From JBDIAG01 sp963835085 (lineage in GTDB: Bacteria > Actinomycetota > Actinomycetes > Actinomycetales > CAWJMD01): DNA of 64,000 bases. The translations under genes were made by a program, and so were the position numbers. This document shows positions 55,185 to 63,843 of the stretch, in pieces (position 1 is the first letter of the stretch; each line of letters opens with the position of its first letter). The stretch is taken from the NCBI GenBank assembly GCA_963835085.1, contig CAWIED010000001.1, forward strand, positions 3,038,001-3,102,000. Direction: 5' to 3'. The notes under the pieces are model-generated. The model worked only from the letters and a program-made list of their open reading frames with translations. It did not search any database and had not been told where the DNA came from.

Positions 55185-55865
55185 ATGTTGGTGTGGGAAA
55201 GGCCGGAGCCGTCGGATCGACCGGTTCCAGCGCCCTTGAGCCGAGAGCAGATCGTCCGAGCGGCGACCCGGCTGGCCGATGCAGGCGGTCTGGAGGCGGT
55301 ATCGCTTCGCAAGGTGGCTGCCGCTCTGGACGTTGGGCCCATGCGGCTGTACGGCTACATCGCTACGAAGGACGAGTTGCTCGATCTGATGGTCGATGCG
55401 GTCCACGCCGAGATCCGGCCGGCCGGAGCTGGCTGGCGCGAGGTGCTGCGCTCCCTAGCCGAAACCACCCGGTATGCCGCTCATCAGCACGAATGGTTGG
55501 CCGATCTGATCGGTGGGCGGCCCTCGCTCGGGCCGCACGCGCTGGCCAGGGGGGAGGCTGTGATGGCCGCGATGGACGGCGTCGACGTGGACGCCGTCAT
55601 GCCGGTGATCGCCGCGGTCGATGCGTACGTGATCGGCGCAGTGCGCCGGGAGATCACCGAGCGGCGCGCTGAGCGGGCGTCCGGGATGGACAAGAGGCAG
55701 TGGCAGGCCGCCTTCGGGCCGTATCTGGAGCGGGCCTTCGCCACTGGCCGCTTCCCCGCGCTGGCCACCGTCGTTCGTGATGGCGCCCACCTGGACGCCG
55801 ACCAAACCTTCCGGACCGGCCTCGACTTCCTGCTCGATGGCATCGAAGCCCGCCTCTCACGTTGA
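55185..55865 (+). CDS. TetR-family regulator with TetR_C-type effector domain
   Basis: 226 residues. Helix-turn-helix LSREQIVRAATRLADAGGLE, AVSLRKVAAALDVGPMRLYG; the C-terminal domain is of the class found in TetR itself. ATG start at 55185. Divergent from the TetX-like monooxygenase, an arrangement typical of substrate-induced flavoenzymes. Confidence 0.87.
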   Translation: MLVWERPEPSDRPVPAPLSREQIVRAATRLADAGGLEAVSLRKVAAALDVGPMRLYGYIATKDELLDLMVDAVHAEIRPAGAGWREVLRSLAETTRYAAHQHEWLADLIGGRPSLGPHALARGEAVMAAMDGVDVDAVMPVIAAVDAYVIGAVRREITERRAERASGMDKRQWQAAFGPYLERAFATGRFPALATVVRDGAHLDADQTFRTGLDFLLDGIEARLSR

Positions 55866-55953
55866 CGCCCGGCCGAAGGACCGACTCGGCGCTGAGGCGT
55901 TGGAGGCAGCGCAACTTCGCCAAGCCCGAGGACATAAAGCCGCTGGCGTCTGC

Positions 55954-56298
55954 TTACTCGGCCCTGACGATATCGACCGAGATCTCCACCGCCGCAACCG
56001 TTCCCCTGTTCTCGAGCCAGTGGACGGTGTTGCGGTCTTCGGGCCAGCCCACACCCGGCCCATACTCCGTGGCGATCCCATCGCGATGATCGGTGATCGT
56101 TCCCTGCAATATGTAGACGGTCCCCGGTCTGCCCTTGTGGTCGTGAACCGGGCCGAAGACTCCTCCCGGTTCGATGGTCACCATTCGCGTCCGAAGCTGG
56201 CGTCCTTGCATGCCCTGGATCTCAGGACCGAGATCAACCGTGGCCAAGAGCTCCACCGCGACGCCCCGCGTCTGCGGCGCCACCTGTTCATCGCTCAT
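55954..56298 (-). CDS. Small cupin-domain protein
   Basis: 114 residues. Single beta-barrel with VTIEPGGVFGPVHDHKGRPG, TVYILQGTITDHRDGIAT and NTVHWLENRG, giving metal-type His residues. No catalytic role can be assigned. It lies at the start of a minus-strand run of small oxidative-metabolism genes. Confidence 0.82.
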   Translation of the reverse strand: MSDEQVAPQTRGVAVELLATVDLGPEIQGMQGRQLRTRMVTIEPGGVFGPVHDHKGRPGTVYILQGTITDHRDGIATEYGPGVGWPEDRNTVHWLENRGTVAAVEISVDIVRAE

Positions 56299-56503
56299 CG
56301 TGCCTGTCCTCTCCGCGAGAGTTGACCTGCCGCGGCTAGCCGGGTCTGCCCGATTCGCTCATCGAGGTCGCCAAGCCTGACGGTATGAATGGATTGTCCC
56401 CCCTGATGGAAGCTCTCGTCTGCCACGCGCATGCATTCATCGAGCCTTGCGCCAGCTGAGCGAGGGCCTTCGGCCGGGTTCCAGCGCCTCGATCCGGGTG
56501 ACG

Positions 56504-56917
56504 TCAGTCATGTAGCGCGGGCGCGTAGGAAATGCCGATGATCACGCCCTCGGGTGACTGCAGCCGGGCGACCGTCTGGCCCCATGGCTCCTCGCGAGCT
56601 CCGTGCAACAGTTGATAGCCGACCTGTTCCAGCTCCAGCGCTGCCGGAGCGACGCCAGCGGCGTCGGCCACATCAAACTCGATGCTGACCTGCGGTATCG
56701 GGCGCCCTGGGGGCCACTCGTCGGTTCCGAAGCACGCCTGAGCGGCCTGGGAGAGTGGCCAGATGCCGAACGACGTGCAGCCGGCGATCTGCTCGCTGTG
56801 GTGATAGCCGTCGCCTTCGCCCTGCAGCGGGAGACCCAGCGCCTCGACATACAGTTTGCGGCTCTCGATCGGATCGGGAGCGATCACGGCCACGGTCGCG
56901 AGGAACTCGATATTCAT
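56504..56917 (-). CDS. VOC-superfamily (glyoxalase/dioxygenase-like) protein
   Basis: 137 residues. ATVAVIAPDPIESRKLYVEA and LGLPLQGEGDGYHHSEQIAG are a VOC first half; QTVARLQSPEGVIIGISYAP is the second. Substrate and metal use unknown. Confidence 0.83.
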   Translation of the reverse strand: MNIEFLATVAVIAPDPIESRKLYVEALGLPLQGEGDGYHHSEQIAGCTSFGIWPLSQAAQACFGTDEWPPGRPIPQVSIEFDVADAAGVAPAALELEQVGYQLLHGAREEPWGQTVARLQSPEGVIIGISYAPALHD

Positions 56918-56992
56918 GCCACCTCCTCGTTCGTCGCTGCTCGCTCACCATCCAAGCAGTCTCAGCCGGCGAGCGCGCTTCAGAACAAGTGG

Positions 56993-57406
56993 TCAGGACC
57001 GGCGGGTACGGGGTGCGTGGTACTGCTCGTCGGTGATCTCTTCGAGCCACGTCGTCTCCGGGGTGCCCTGCCCGTCGCCTTCCCAGATGGCGAGATGCTC
57101 CATGAACCGGTCTTCCGTGGCGCCATGCCAGTGCTGCTCGCCGGGCGGGCAGGTCACGGTCTCGCCGGGGTGGGCCTCGAAGACGACGCCATCGCGCGTT
57201 CCCACGAGGGCAACCCCGGCGACGACATGGAGGGTCTGGCCGAGAACGTGATGGTGCCAGAAGGTGCGGGCGCCGGGTGAGAAGCGGACCAGGTTGACTC
57301 GTGTCCGGGAGGGGTCCTTGCCGGCATGGACGACGTCGTACCAGACGTCGCCGGTGAACTGGCTCGCCGGGCCTTTGCCGGTGGGAACGGGGGCGATGAA
57401 TTCCAT
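56993..57406 (-). CDS. Cupin-domain protein (mandelonitrile-lyase-like small cupin)
   Basis: 137 residues. RVNLVRFSPGARTFWHHHVL and GETVTCPPGEQHWHGATEDR carry the His/Gln metal ligands seen in small bacterial cupins often found beside carboxymuconolactone decarboxylase-like genes, as here. ATG 57406 has AAGGAGA upstream. Likely co-transcribed with the gene at 57459. Confidence 0.87.
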   Translation of the reverse strand: MEFIAPVPTGKGPASQFTGDVWYDVVHAGKDPSRTRVNLVRFSPGARTFWHHHVLGQTLHVVAGVALVGTRDGVVFEAHPGETVTCPPGEQHWHGATEDRFMEHLAIWEGDGQGTPETTWLEEITDEQYHAPRTRRS

Positions 57407-57458
57407 CAACGATCTCCTTCTGACTTGGTTGCCTTCTGCATTGGCGGTAATGGCGTCG

Positions 57459-58220
57459 TCATGGCTGGGTGAGCGTGCCCTGTCTGAGCACCTGCAGCGC
57501 ATTGAGGGTGCGCGGATAGCCGATGTACGGAAGAAGCTGGGTGAGCACGTTCAGCAAGACATCGCGATCGTTGCCGACCGTGAGGTTCGCTGCGGTGTGC
57601 CCGGCGAGTTGCGCTTCGCAGCCGCCGAGTGAGGCGAGCATCGCGAAGGTGAGCAGCTCGCGGGTGCGGACGTCGATGCCTCCTCGGGTGAGGTGATCGC
57701 CGAAGCAGTTGGCCGACAGCCACCGCTGGAGGTGTTTTTCGTCGTCGGGTGCGCCAGCGTGCATCGCCTCGACCCGGTCGGCGCCGACGATCTGCTTCTG
57801 CACCGCCAGCCCCTGCTCGAACCGGGTATCGGGGGTGGTGGTGGACTGCCCGGGCAGCGGCAGGTCGACGCCGCGCTCGGTGAGGACGTCGTTCGTGACG
57901 TGCAGGAAGTCGAAGACCTTGGCCATGCCCACGTAGGGAACGGCCTGATACACGATCTCCTTGACCTCGACCGGGCTCACTCCGACGGTCAGCGCGGCGC
58001 CGAGCAACACCCGGTACTCGGCGAGCGCTTGGCACGCGATCATGGCTGCGAGCTGCACCATGAGCCGGGTACGGGCGTCGAGGCCGCCGTGCGACAGGAC
58101 CTCGTCGAAGGCGAAGTTGTCGAAGTACTCGACCAGCTCGGGATCAGTCTCGGCGAGCGTGGAGGTGCGGCCCGGAAACAGCTGGTCGTGGTTGCGTTGC
58201 GCGGTCTCGTTGGCGGTCAT
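57459..58220 (-). CDS. Carboxymuconolactone decarboxylase-family protein, two domains
   Basis: 253 residues with two CMD repeats (GGLDARTRLMVQLAAMIACQ and GGIDVRTRELLTFAMLASLG). Each repeat has only one Cys near the expected CxxC (ACQAL, GGCEAQ), so AhpD-like peroxidase chemistry is unlikely. It is linked to the cupin gene downstream. An upstream palindrome (58310-58326) suggests dedicated regulation, but no regulator gene is adjacent. Confidence 0.87.
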   Translation of the reverse strand: MTANETAQRNHDQLFPGRTSTLAETDPELVEYFDNFAFDEVLSHGGLDARTRLMVQLAAMIACQALAEYRVLLGAALTVGVSPVEVKEIVYQAVPYVGMAKVFDFLHVTNDVLTERGVDLPLPGQSTTTPDTRFEQGLAVQKQIVGADRVEAMHAGAPDDEKHLQRWLSANCFGDHLTRGGIDVRTRELLTFAMLASLGGCEAQLAGHTAANLTVGNDRDVLLNVLTQLLPYIGYPRTLNALQVLRQGTLTQP

Positions 58221-58270
58221 GGATTGGGTCCTGTTCTCCAGGGAGTTCTGACGTCCACCAGGCCCATGAA

Positions 58271-58326
58271 ACGCCAGATCTTGCCTGCGGGTAAGGCCCT
58301 GGCGTTCCAGGTACCGGGAGTACCTC
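58271..58326. promoter_or_regulatory. Operator candidates upstream of the CMD-cupin genes
   Basis: AGGTAC-CGGGA-GTACCT at 58310-58326 is a perfect 6-bp-arm dyad. AACGCCAG (58271-58278) and CTGGCGTT (58300-58307) form an 8-bp inverted repeat beside it. The layout resembles MerR-type promoter dyads, but this is inference. Confidence 0.55.
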
Positions 58327-58425
58327 CCTCATCGGGATCCGCCGCAGGAAGCGCTTCGGGGTTTCGTCCGGCGCGCGCCGAGGCGCCCTGGAGGCCCGAC
58401 CCACCTGGGTTGGACGGCTCGCCGC

Positions 58426-61050
58426 TCAGAGCAGTTCCACGTAGCCGTCGGTGCCGTTGACTCGAATGCGCTGACCGTCTCGAATGAGTCGCGTGGCGCC
58501 GTCCACGCCGACCACCGCCGGCAGCCCGTACTCGCGAGCTACGACGGCCCCGTGGGTCATGACCCCACCGACCTCGGTGACCACGCCCTTCACCGACAGG
58601 AAGACCGGCGTCCAGCTCGGGTCGGTGAACGTCGTGACGAGGATGTCGCCCTCCTCCAGGTCGGCGTCCGTCAGGCTCCGGACGACCCGCGCCCGGCCCT
58701 CGACAGTTCCGGCGGACGCGGGGATGCCGGCCAGGGCGCCCGGCGGAACCCGGGTGTCTTCGTAGGCGCCGGTCAGGACTTCCCCGTCGGACGTGATCAC
58801 CCGGGGCGGGCTCAACCGCGCCCAGCCCTCGAAGTCCTTGCGGCGTTGTGCGATCAGATCGTGATTCACGTGAGCGGTCCGCACAACCTCGCGGAGCTCG
58901 TCGAAGGAGAGGTAGTAGACATCGTCGGATCGCTGGATGACGCCCTTCTCGACGAGCCCTGAGACCTCGACGAGCAGGGCCTGCTTGAGAACCCAGTAAT
59001 GCCGCATCATCAGGAACTTCGGATATTCGCGGTAGCCGGAGAAGTGCTGCAGCCGGCTGATCATCTTCAGTGTCTTCGTCGTCCTGTGACGCCCACCCCG
59101 AAGCCGGCCGAGTCGCTCGACCAGGTTCTTCTGCAGCGCATCCGCCTCACGCCGGCTCCGCTCTATCCGGGCCACGCGAGCGTTCGGCTCGAGATTCCTG
59201 ATCGCGCTGAGGATCACCGGAACAAGCGTCGACGGTGCTTCGCTCCAGCGGGGTCTCGTGATGTCGATCTCGCCCGTACAGCGCATGCCGTACTCGTGGA
59301 GGAACCTTTGGATTGAGCGGCTGACCGCGTCGCCACCTAGCACCGATGACAGCTCGGCGAAGAAGGTGGCATCGGACAGGCCCGGCAGAGCGGCCTTGAC
59401 GGCGGGATAGGCTCGCACGGTGTCGGCGACATCGAGCAGCGCAAGCCCCAGATTCGACGTGACATTGTTGGCCACGGACTGGGCAAGTGCGTCGCCTGCC
59501 CCTTTCACATCCAGCCATTTCTCCATTCGCCTGTTGAGCCAGCTCAGCGCGTAGACCCCGACATAGACCACCGCCATATTGTGTGGATCGGTCACTGCCT
59601 TCATCAGCTCCGCGAGATCCTCCTCGATGGACTCGAACAGCTCGTCTCCGGACCGGCTCATGAGCCTGCGCCGAAGGTCTTCGAGTGCTGCGTCGTGGCG
59701 CGCTGTGAGAACGGAAACGGTAGTTGAGTCGTCGCGGAAATAGACCTTGGCCGCCTCGACCGGCAGCCGCCACGAGAAGTACCCCGAGTTCAGGCTGAAG
59801 TATCGCTGGCCATCTCGCGCCAGACCCTCCACAAAGTCCCTGCGCCGCATCAACTCTCGGATCGCACTGTCTATCAGCGGATCGATCTTGGCCATGGAGG
59901 CCAGCACAATCCTTCGGCCCACGGGCGCGGCCAGGTCTGGCGCCAGGTCGATGTAGAACCTCCCCCCGGCCTCGACCAGGGGCGTCTCCCCGAGCTGCGC
60001 CTGGAAGAACGACAGCCCGAGGGGTTTCAGCGCGTCGGTCATCATCTGTTGATGTCCGAAAGACATGAACACGTGGTTCTTGCCGTCAGGGGGGCCGGGA
60101 ATGGGAAAGACAGTCGTAATGGGGCGGGCCTGAACGAGGTAGAACCTGCCGTCGGCAAACGACCATTCGATGTCCTGCGGGCGTCCGAAGTGGGCTTCGA
60201 CGGTTTTGCCGATGGCGGCCAATCGCAGGATGTCGGCATCCGCCAGCTTCTGGACGCTTTGCCGCTCGGCGCCGATCTCCTTCGTCTCGGTTCCTCCGCC
60301 CGGCGCCGCGCGAACGCCGATGGCCTGGGCTGAGACCTTCTTGTCGACGATGCCGCCGTCGCGAACCCTGTAGTTGTCAGCGTTCGTAAGTCCGCCGACC
60401 AAGGCCTCGCCCAGCCCGAAGCCCGCGTCGATGGACACGATCCTTCGGTTGGACGTGATGGGGTCGGCGGTGAACATGATGCCGGCGACCTCGGCAAAGA
60501 CCATCCGCTGTACGACGACGGCGAGCTGCACGTCACGGTGGTCGATGCCGTTCCGCAGCCGGTAGATGATCGCGCGGTCGGTGAAGAGCGATGCCCAGCA
60601 CCGGCGGACGTGCTGCAACACCGCAGCCGTGCCGCAGACGTTCAGGTAGGTGTCCTGCTGCCCGGCGAAGGACGCTGTCGGCAGGTCTTCGGCGGTCGCG
60701 CTGGAACGCACGGCATAGGCGCCCTGGTCACCGAGGACGGCAAGACGACTGCCGATCTCGGCGGCGACGCCGGCCGGGATAGGAGTCGCCTCGATGACGT
60801 CCCGGATCCGCGCGCCGACCGCACGAATGCCTTCGGCGTCGCCTGGGCCGACACGCGACAGATCGTCCAGCAGGGCGACCAGCTCGTCGTCGTGCGCCAC
60901 GGCCTCTGCGTAGGCATCCGTGGTGACGCAGAAGCCGTCCGGCACGCTGACCCCGTCGATCCGGGCGAGCTCCCCCAGGTTGGCAGCCTTACCACCGGCT
61001 GACACACGCGTCTTATCGATCTGCACCAAGCCCAGCACGTACTCGGCCAT
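58426..61050 (-). CDS. rph: Rifamycin-inactivating phosphotransferase
   Basis: 874 residues. The N-terminal ATP-grasp domain has GGKAANLGELARIDGVSVP, AVRSSATAEDLPTASFAGQQ and GIMFTADPITSNRRIVSIDA. The central domain has FGHQQMMTDALKPLGLSF and YGMRCTGEIDITRPRWSE, and the C-terminal phosphohistidine domain has VTEVGGVMTHGAVVAREYGL with the catalytic His near residue 833. This pattern follows RPH from Listeria and actinobacteria rather than PEP synthase, whose C-terminal TIM-barrel is absent. It would inactivate rifamycins by phosphorylating the ansa chain. ATG 61050 has GGGAG upstream. I did not find a rifamycin-associated palindromic element in the promoter region. Confidence 0.87.
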   Translation of the reverse strand: MAEYVLGLVQIDKTRVSAGGKAANLGELARIDGVSVPDGFCVTTDAYAEAVAHDDELVALLDDLSRVGPGDAEGIRAVGARIRDVIEATPIPAGVAAEIGSRLAVLGDQGAYAVRSSATAEDLPTASFAGQQDTYLNVCGTAAVLQHVRRCWASLFTDRAIIYRLRNGIDHRDVQLAVVVQRMVFAEVAGIMFTADPITSNRRIVSIDAGFGLGEALVGGLTNADNYRVRDGGIVDKKVSAQAIGVRAAPGGGTETKEIGAERQSVQKLADADILRLAAIGKTVEAHFGRPQDIEWSFADGRFYLVQARPITTVFPIPGPPDGKNHVFMSFGHQQMMTDALKPLGLSFFQAQLGETPLVEAGGRFYIDLAPDLAAPVGRRIVLASMAKIDPLIDSAIRELMRRRDFVEGLARDGQRYFSLNSGYFSWRLPVEAAKVYFRDDSTTVSVLTARHDAALEDLRRRLMSRSGDELFESIEEDLAELMKAVTDPHNMAVVYVGVYALSWLNRRMEKWLDVKGAGDALAQSVANNVTSNLGLALLDVADTVRAYPAVKAALPGLSDATFFAELSSVLGGDAVSRSIQRFLHEYGMRCTGEIDITRPRWSEAPSTLVPVILSAIRNLEPNARVARIERSRREADALQKNLVERLGRLRGGRHRTTKTLKMISRLQHFSGYREYPKFLMMRHYWVLKQALLVEVSGLVEKGVIQRSDDVYYLSFDELREVVRTAHVNHDLIAQRRKDFEGWARLSPPRVITSDGEVLTGAYEDTRVPPGALAGIPASAGTVEGRARVVRSLTDADLEEGDILVTTFTDPSWTPVFLSVKGVVTEVGGVMTHGAVVAREYGLPAVVGVDGATRLIRDGQRIRVNGTDGYVELL

Positions 61051-61155
61051 CCACGTCTCCCGTCGCTTCCTGAGCTTCGGCTGCCCCACGGCAGTACGCC
61101 TCCAGCCTTACCACCGCGGACCCTGGCCAGCGCGCCACCGGGGGTGGCCGCGAAC

Positions 61156-61252
61156 GTAGCGCAATTTCGACTACATGAAGACGCGCCTTCTCACGGCGCT
61201 GAGCACGAGCAGTGCCCACCATGCCTCGTCCATGTAGTCGAGATTGCGCTAC
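61156..61252. repeat. Long-loop inverted repeat, 22-bp arms with one mismatch
   Basis: GTAGCGCAATTTCGACTACA plus TG (61156-61177) and its complement with one change (61231-61252), with a 53-bp loop and 97 bp overall. Because each arm ends in CTACATG/CATGTAG, an ATG-to-TAG 20-codon frame runs through the loop on both strands (MKTRLLTALSTSSAHHASSM on plus, MDEAWWALLVLSAVRRRVFM on minus). Lies between rph and the quinone oxidoreductase. Confidence 0.9.
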
Positions 61253-61394
61253 GCCGGCCCAGCTGCCTGAGAGGCCGCCAGCAAAACAACGCTGCTGTCC
61301 GGCAGGTCGCGATCTCCGCCTGTCGAGCTAGAACTCGGCGCGCTCACCGTCCGCGGCAGGAACAGGACCGGGCCCTGCGGATGTTGGTTCCGGC

Positions 61395-62306
61395 ATGAGC
61401 AGAACAGTCGTAGTGGAATCGTTCGGCGGGCCGGAAGTTCTTGAGGTTCGCGAGGTCCCGGAGCCGCATGCCGGCTCAGGTCAGTTGCGGGTACGAGTCA
61501 CCGCTGCCGGGTTGAACCCGGTGGACTGGATCCTCACCGCCAACGAGCAGGTGGCGTCGGCGTTCGGCGTGAGCCTGCCGACCGGGTTCGGCAACGACTT
61601 CGCAGGTGTCGTGGACGAGGTCGGCGACGCAGTGAGCGGGTTCGCGGTGGGCGACCGCGTGTACGGTGGTGCTCAGGGCAGGGCGGTCGCCGACTACGTG
61701 ATCGTCGACCCCATCGAGGCGATTCATACTCCGGACAGCGTGAACGACCTCACCGCCAGCACCCTTGCGATCGCTGCCCGCACCGCCGACGCAGCACTGG
61801 CGGCGATCGGCGTGGGCGAGACAGACACGGTACTGATCGGTGGGGCCGCGGGCGGGGTGGGCGTCTTCGCCGTCCAGCTGGCCCGCCTTGCCGGGGCGAG
61901 GGTGATCGGCACCGCCTCGGAGGGAGCCTTCGACTTCCTGCGGAGCCTCGGCGCGGAGCCGGTCGGCTACGGCGAAGGCCTGGTCGAGCGCGTGCGCGCT
62001 CTGGCCCCAGGCGGGGTCACCGCCGCCACGGACCTATTTGGAACCGAGACCGCCTACGCCGCACTCGAACTGGGTGTTCCGGCGGAGCGCATCTCTACCA
62101 TCGCCGCCCGCGACCCCGAGCTGACGGCGAAGGCCGTCGGAGGACGCGATGCCGCCCCAGGCACCCTCGAACGCATTGCCGAGCTGATCGCTGCTGGGCA
62201 GCTCACGGTGCCCATCGCGGCGACCTATCCGATCGAGGACATCCGCGATGCGGTCACCTTCCAGGCAGACCGCCACGCCCACGGCAAAGTGGTCGTCACC
62301 CTCTGA
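61395..62306 (+). CDS. Zinc-independent quinone oxidoreductase (MDR superfamily)
   Basis: 303 residues. GroES-like N-terminal domain (AAGLNPVDWILTANEQ, GNDFAGVVDEVGDAVSGF) and NADPH Rossmann domain with VLIGGAAGGVGVFAVQLAR. No catalytic zinc ligands. C-terminal FQADRHAHGKVVVTL is typical of QOR-type enzymes. ATG start at 61395; no operon partner. Confidence 0.9.
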   Translation: MSRTVVVESFGGPEVLEVREVPEPHAGSGQLRVRVTAAGLNPVDWILTANEQVASAFGVSLPTGFGNDFAGVVDEVGDAVSGFAVGDRVYGGAQGRAVADYVIVDPIEAIHTPDSVNDLTASTLAIAARTADAALAAIGVGETDTVLIGGAAGGVGVFAVQLARLAGARVIGTASEGAFDFLRSLGAEPVGYGEGLVERVRALAPGGVTAATDLFGTETAYAALELGVPAERISTIAARDPELTAKAVGGRDAAPGTLERIAELIAAGQLTVPIAATYPIEDIRDAVTFQADRHAHGKVVVTL

Positions 62307-62324
62307 GCCGTCCTGACTGACGGG

Positions 62325-63797
62325 TCATACGAAGGAATAGTCGGCCAGCTCGGGGGCCCGCAGCCGCTTGCGATAGTCGCGCACAGTGCTTGGCCAGAGT
62401 GTGCGGTTGCGCCCACGATCGTCGAGATACCAACTCGCACAACCGGATTCCCACACCAAGCGGGCGTTGCGCCGATCCAGCTCGGCTATGAATCCCGACA
62501 CCGCCTCGGGTCGGACGCAGACCGTACGAGCCCCCCGCTCATCGCGCTCGGCCAGCAGCCGACTGACCAGCAACGCCTGTGCTTCGAGCATCGGCACCAG
62601 CGACCGGTGATCGGTCGAAGTGTTGGGCCCGTGCAGCAGGAAGAGGTTGGGAAAGTCGGGCACGGTGACGCCGAGGTGGGTCCGCGCGTCGTGGGCGAAC
62701 TCGTCGCCCAAGACCTGGCCTCGGCGCCCCACCACGCCGAACCGGCGGTAGGAACCGATCGGGTCGAACCCGGTCGCCAAGACGAGCAGGTCCAATGGGT
62801 GCCGCTCCCCGTCGTCCGTCACCACGGCGTCCGGCTCTACGCGATCGATCGCTGCGGTCACCACGGCCACGTTGTCGCGGGTGAGCGCCGGGTAGTAATC
62901 GTCTGAGATCGTGACCCGTTTGCAGCCGATGGCGTAAGCCGGGGTCAGCCGCTCGCGCAGGTCGAGGTCCGCAACCGAGGTCTTCAGATGCCGGCGGGCA
63001 ACAGCGGCCAACGCCGTCAGCAGTCTGGGTTGCGTGATGAAGGCCGCAGTACGCGCATCTTCCTGCGCCCGCAGGACGGCCCGATGCGCCCGCATTGCTG
63101 CAGGACGTCGCTCGAACCGGCCCACCTGCTGCTCGGTGTACGGCTTGTTGCCGCGGGGTATCACCCACGCCGGTGTGCGCTGGAAGACGGTGAGGTGCTC
63201 GGCGTCCACGGCCAACAGCGGGATGATCTGGACGCCGCTGGACCCGGTGCCGATCACCCCGACCCGGCGACCCTGCACGGTCGTCTCGGGATCCCAGGCT
63301 GACGTGTGCCGCAACTCGCCGGCAAAGGTCTGCAGACCTGGCAGGGCGGGAATCACCGGCTCATGCAAAGCGCCGACACCGAGCACGAGTGCAGTGGTCG
63401 TCAGCTCGCGCAGCTGACCCGACCGCGAGGCAACGGTGAGCGTCCAGCGGCCGGTGGGCTCGTCGTAGCTGGCCTGCTGGACCGTCGAGTCCAGCTGCAG
63501 GTGCTGACGCAGGCCGTACTTCTCGACGCAGTGCAGCAGATAGTCCTGGATCTCGCCGCCGGCGGCGTAGGTGTGCGACCAGCGCGCATTCTGCTCGAAC
63601 GAGAAGGAGTACAGGTGCGCGGCCACATCGCACTCGCAGCCGGGGTAACGGTTGTCCCGCCAGGTGCCGCCGATCTCGTCGGCCTTTTCAAGGATCGCGA
63701 AGTCCCGCCCCGCCGCTCGCAGCGCGATCCCCATCGCGATGCCGGCGAACCCGCTGCCGACGACGATCACGTCATGGTGCTCGGGTGTCTGGGGCAT
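62325..63797 (-). CDS. Flavin monooxygenase of Baeyer-Villiger type
   Basis: 490 residues. FAD motif VIVVGSGFAGIAMGIALRAA, then GGTWRDNRYPGCECDVAAHL. The fingerprint region reads FAGELRHTSAWDPE, close to FxGxxxHTxxW. The NADPH motif is VGVIGTGSSGVQIIPLL. Members insert oxygen into ketones or hydroxylate other substrates; the substrate here is unknown. ATG 63797 is chosen because the frame upstream (to 63884) is not protein-like. Convergent with the quinone oxidoreductase. Confidence 0.9.
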   Translation of the reverse strand: MPQTPEHHDVIVVGSGFAGIAMGIALRAAGRDFAILEKADEIGGTWRDNRYPGCECDVAAHLYSFSFEQNARWSHTYAAGGEIQDYLLHCVEKYGLRQHLQLDSTVQQASYDEPTGRWTLTVASRSGQLRELTTTALVLGVGALHEPVIPALPGLQTFAGELRHTSAWDPETTVQGRRVGVIGTGSSGVQIIPLLAVDAEHLTVFQRTPAWVIPRGNKPYTEQQVGRFERRPAAMRAHRAVLRAQEDARTAAFITQPRLLTALAAVARRHLKTSVADLDLRERLTPAYAIGCKRVTISDDYYPALTRDNVAVVTAAIDRVEPDAVVTDDGERHPLDLLVLATGFDPIGSYRRFGVVGRRGQVLGDEFAHDARTHLGVTVPDFPNLFLLHGPNTSTDHRSLVPMLEAQALLVSRLLAERDERGARTVCVRPEAVSGFIAELDRRNARLVWESGCASWYLDDRGRNRTLWPSTVRDYRKRLRAPELADYSFV

Positions 63798-63843
63798 GCG
63801 GTCAGTGTAGGAAGAGTGGCTGGCTGGATGACGACACCGGTTG

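Noticed and set aside
53749..55239. 496-codon open frame antisense to the TetR and monooxygenase genes
   Set aside because: Both opposite genes are well supported; the frame crosses their boundary and operator region.
61051..61160. A rifamycin-associated palindrome in the rph promoter
   Set aside because: I looked for a GC-rich 19-bp palindrome of that type and found none; the only strong dyad is the long-loop repeat farther upstream.
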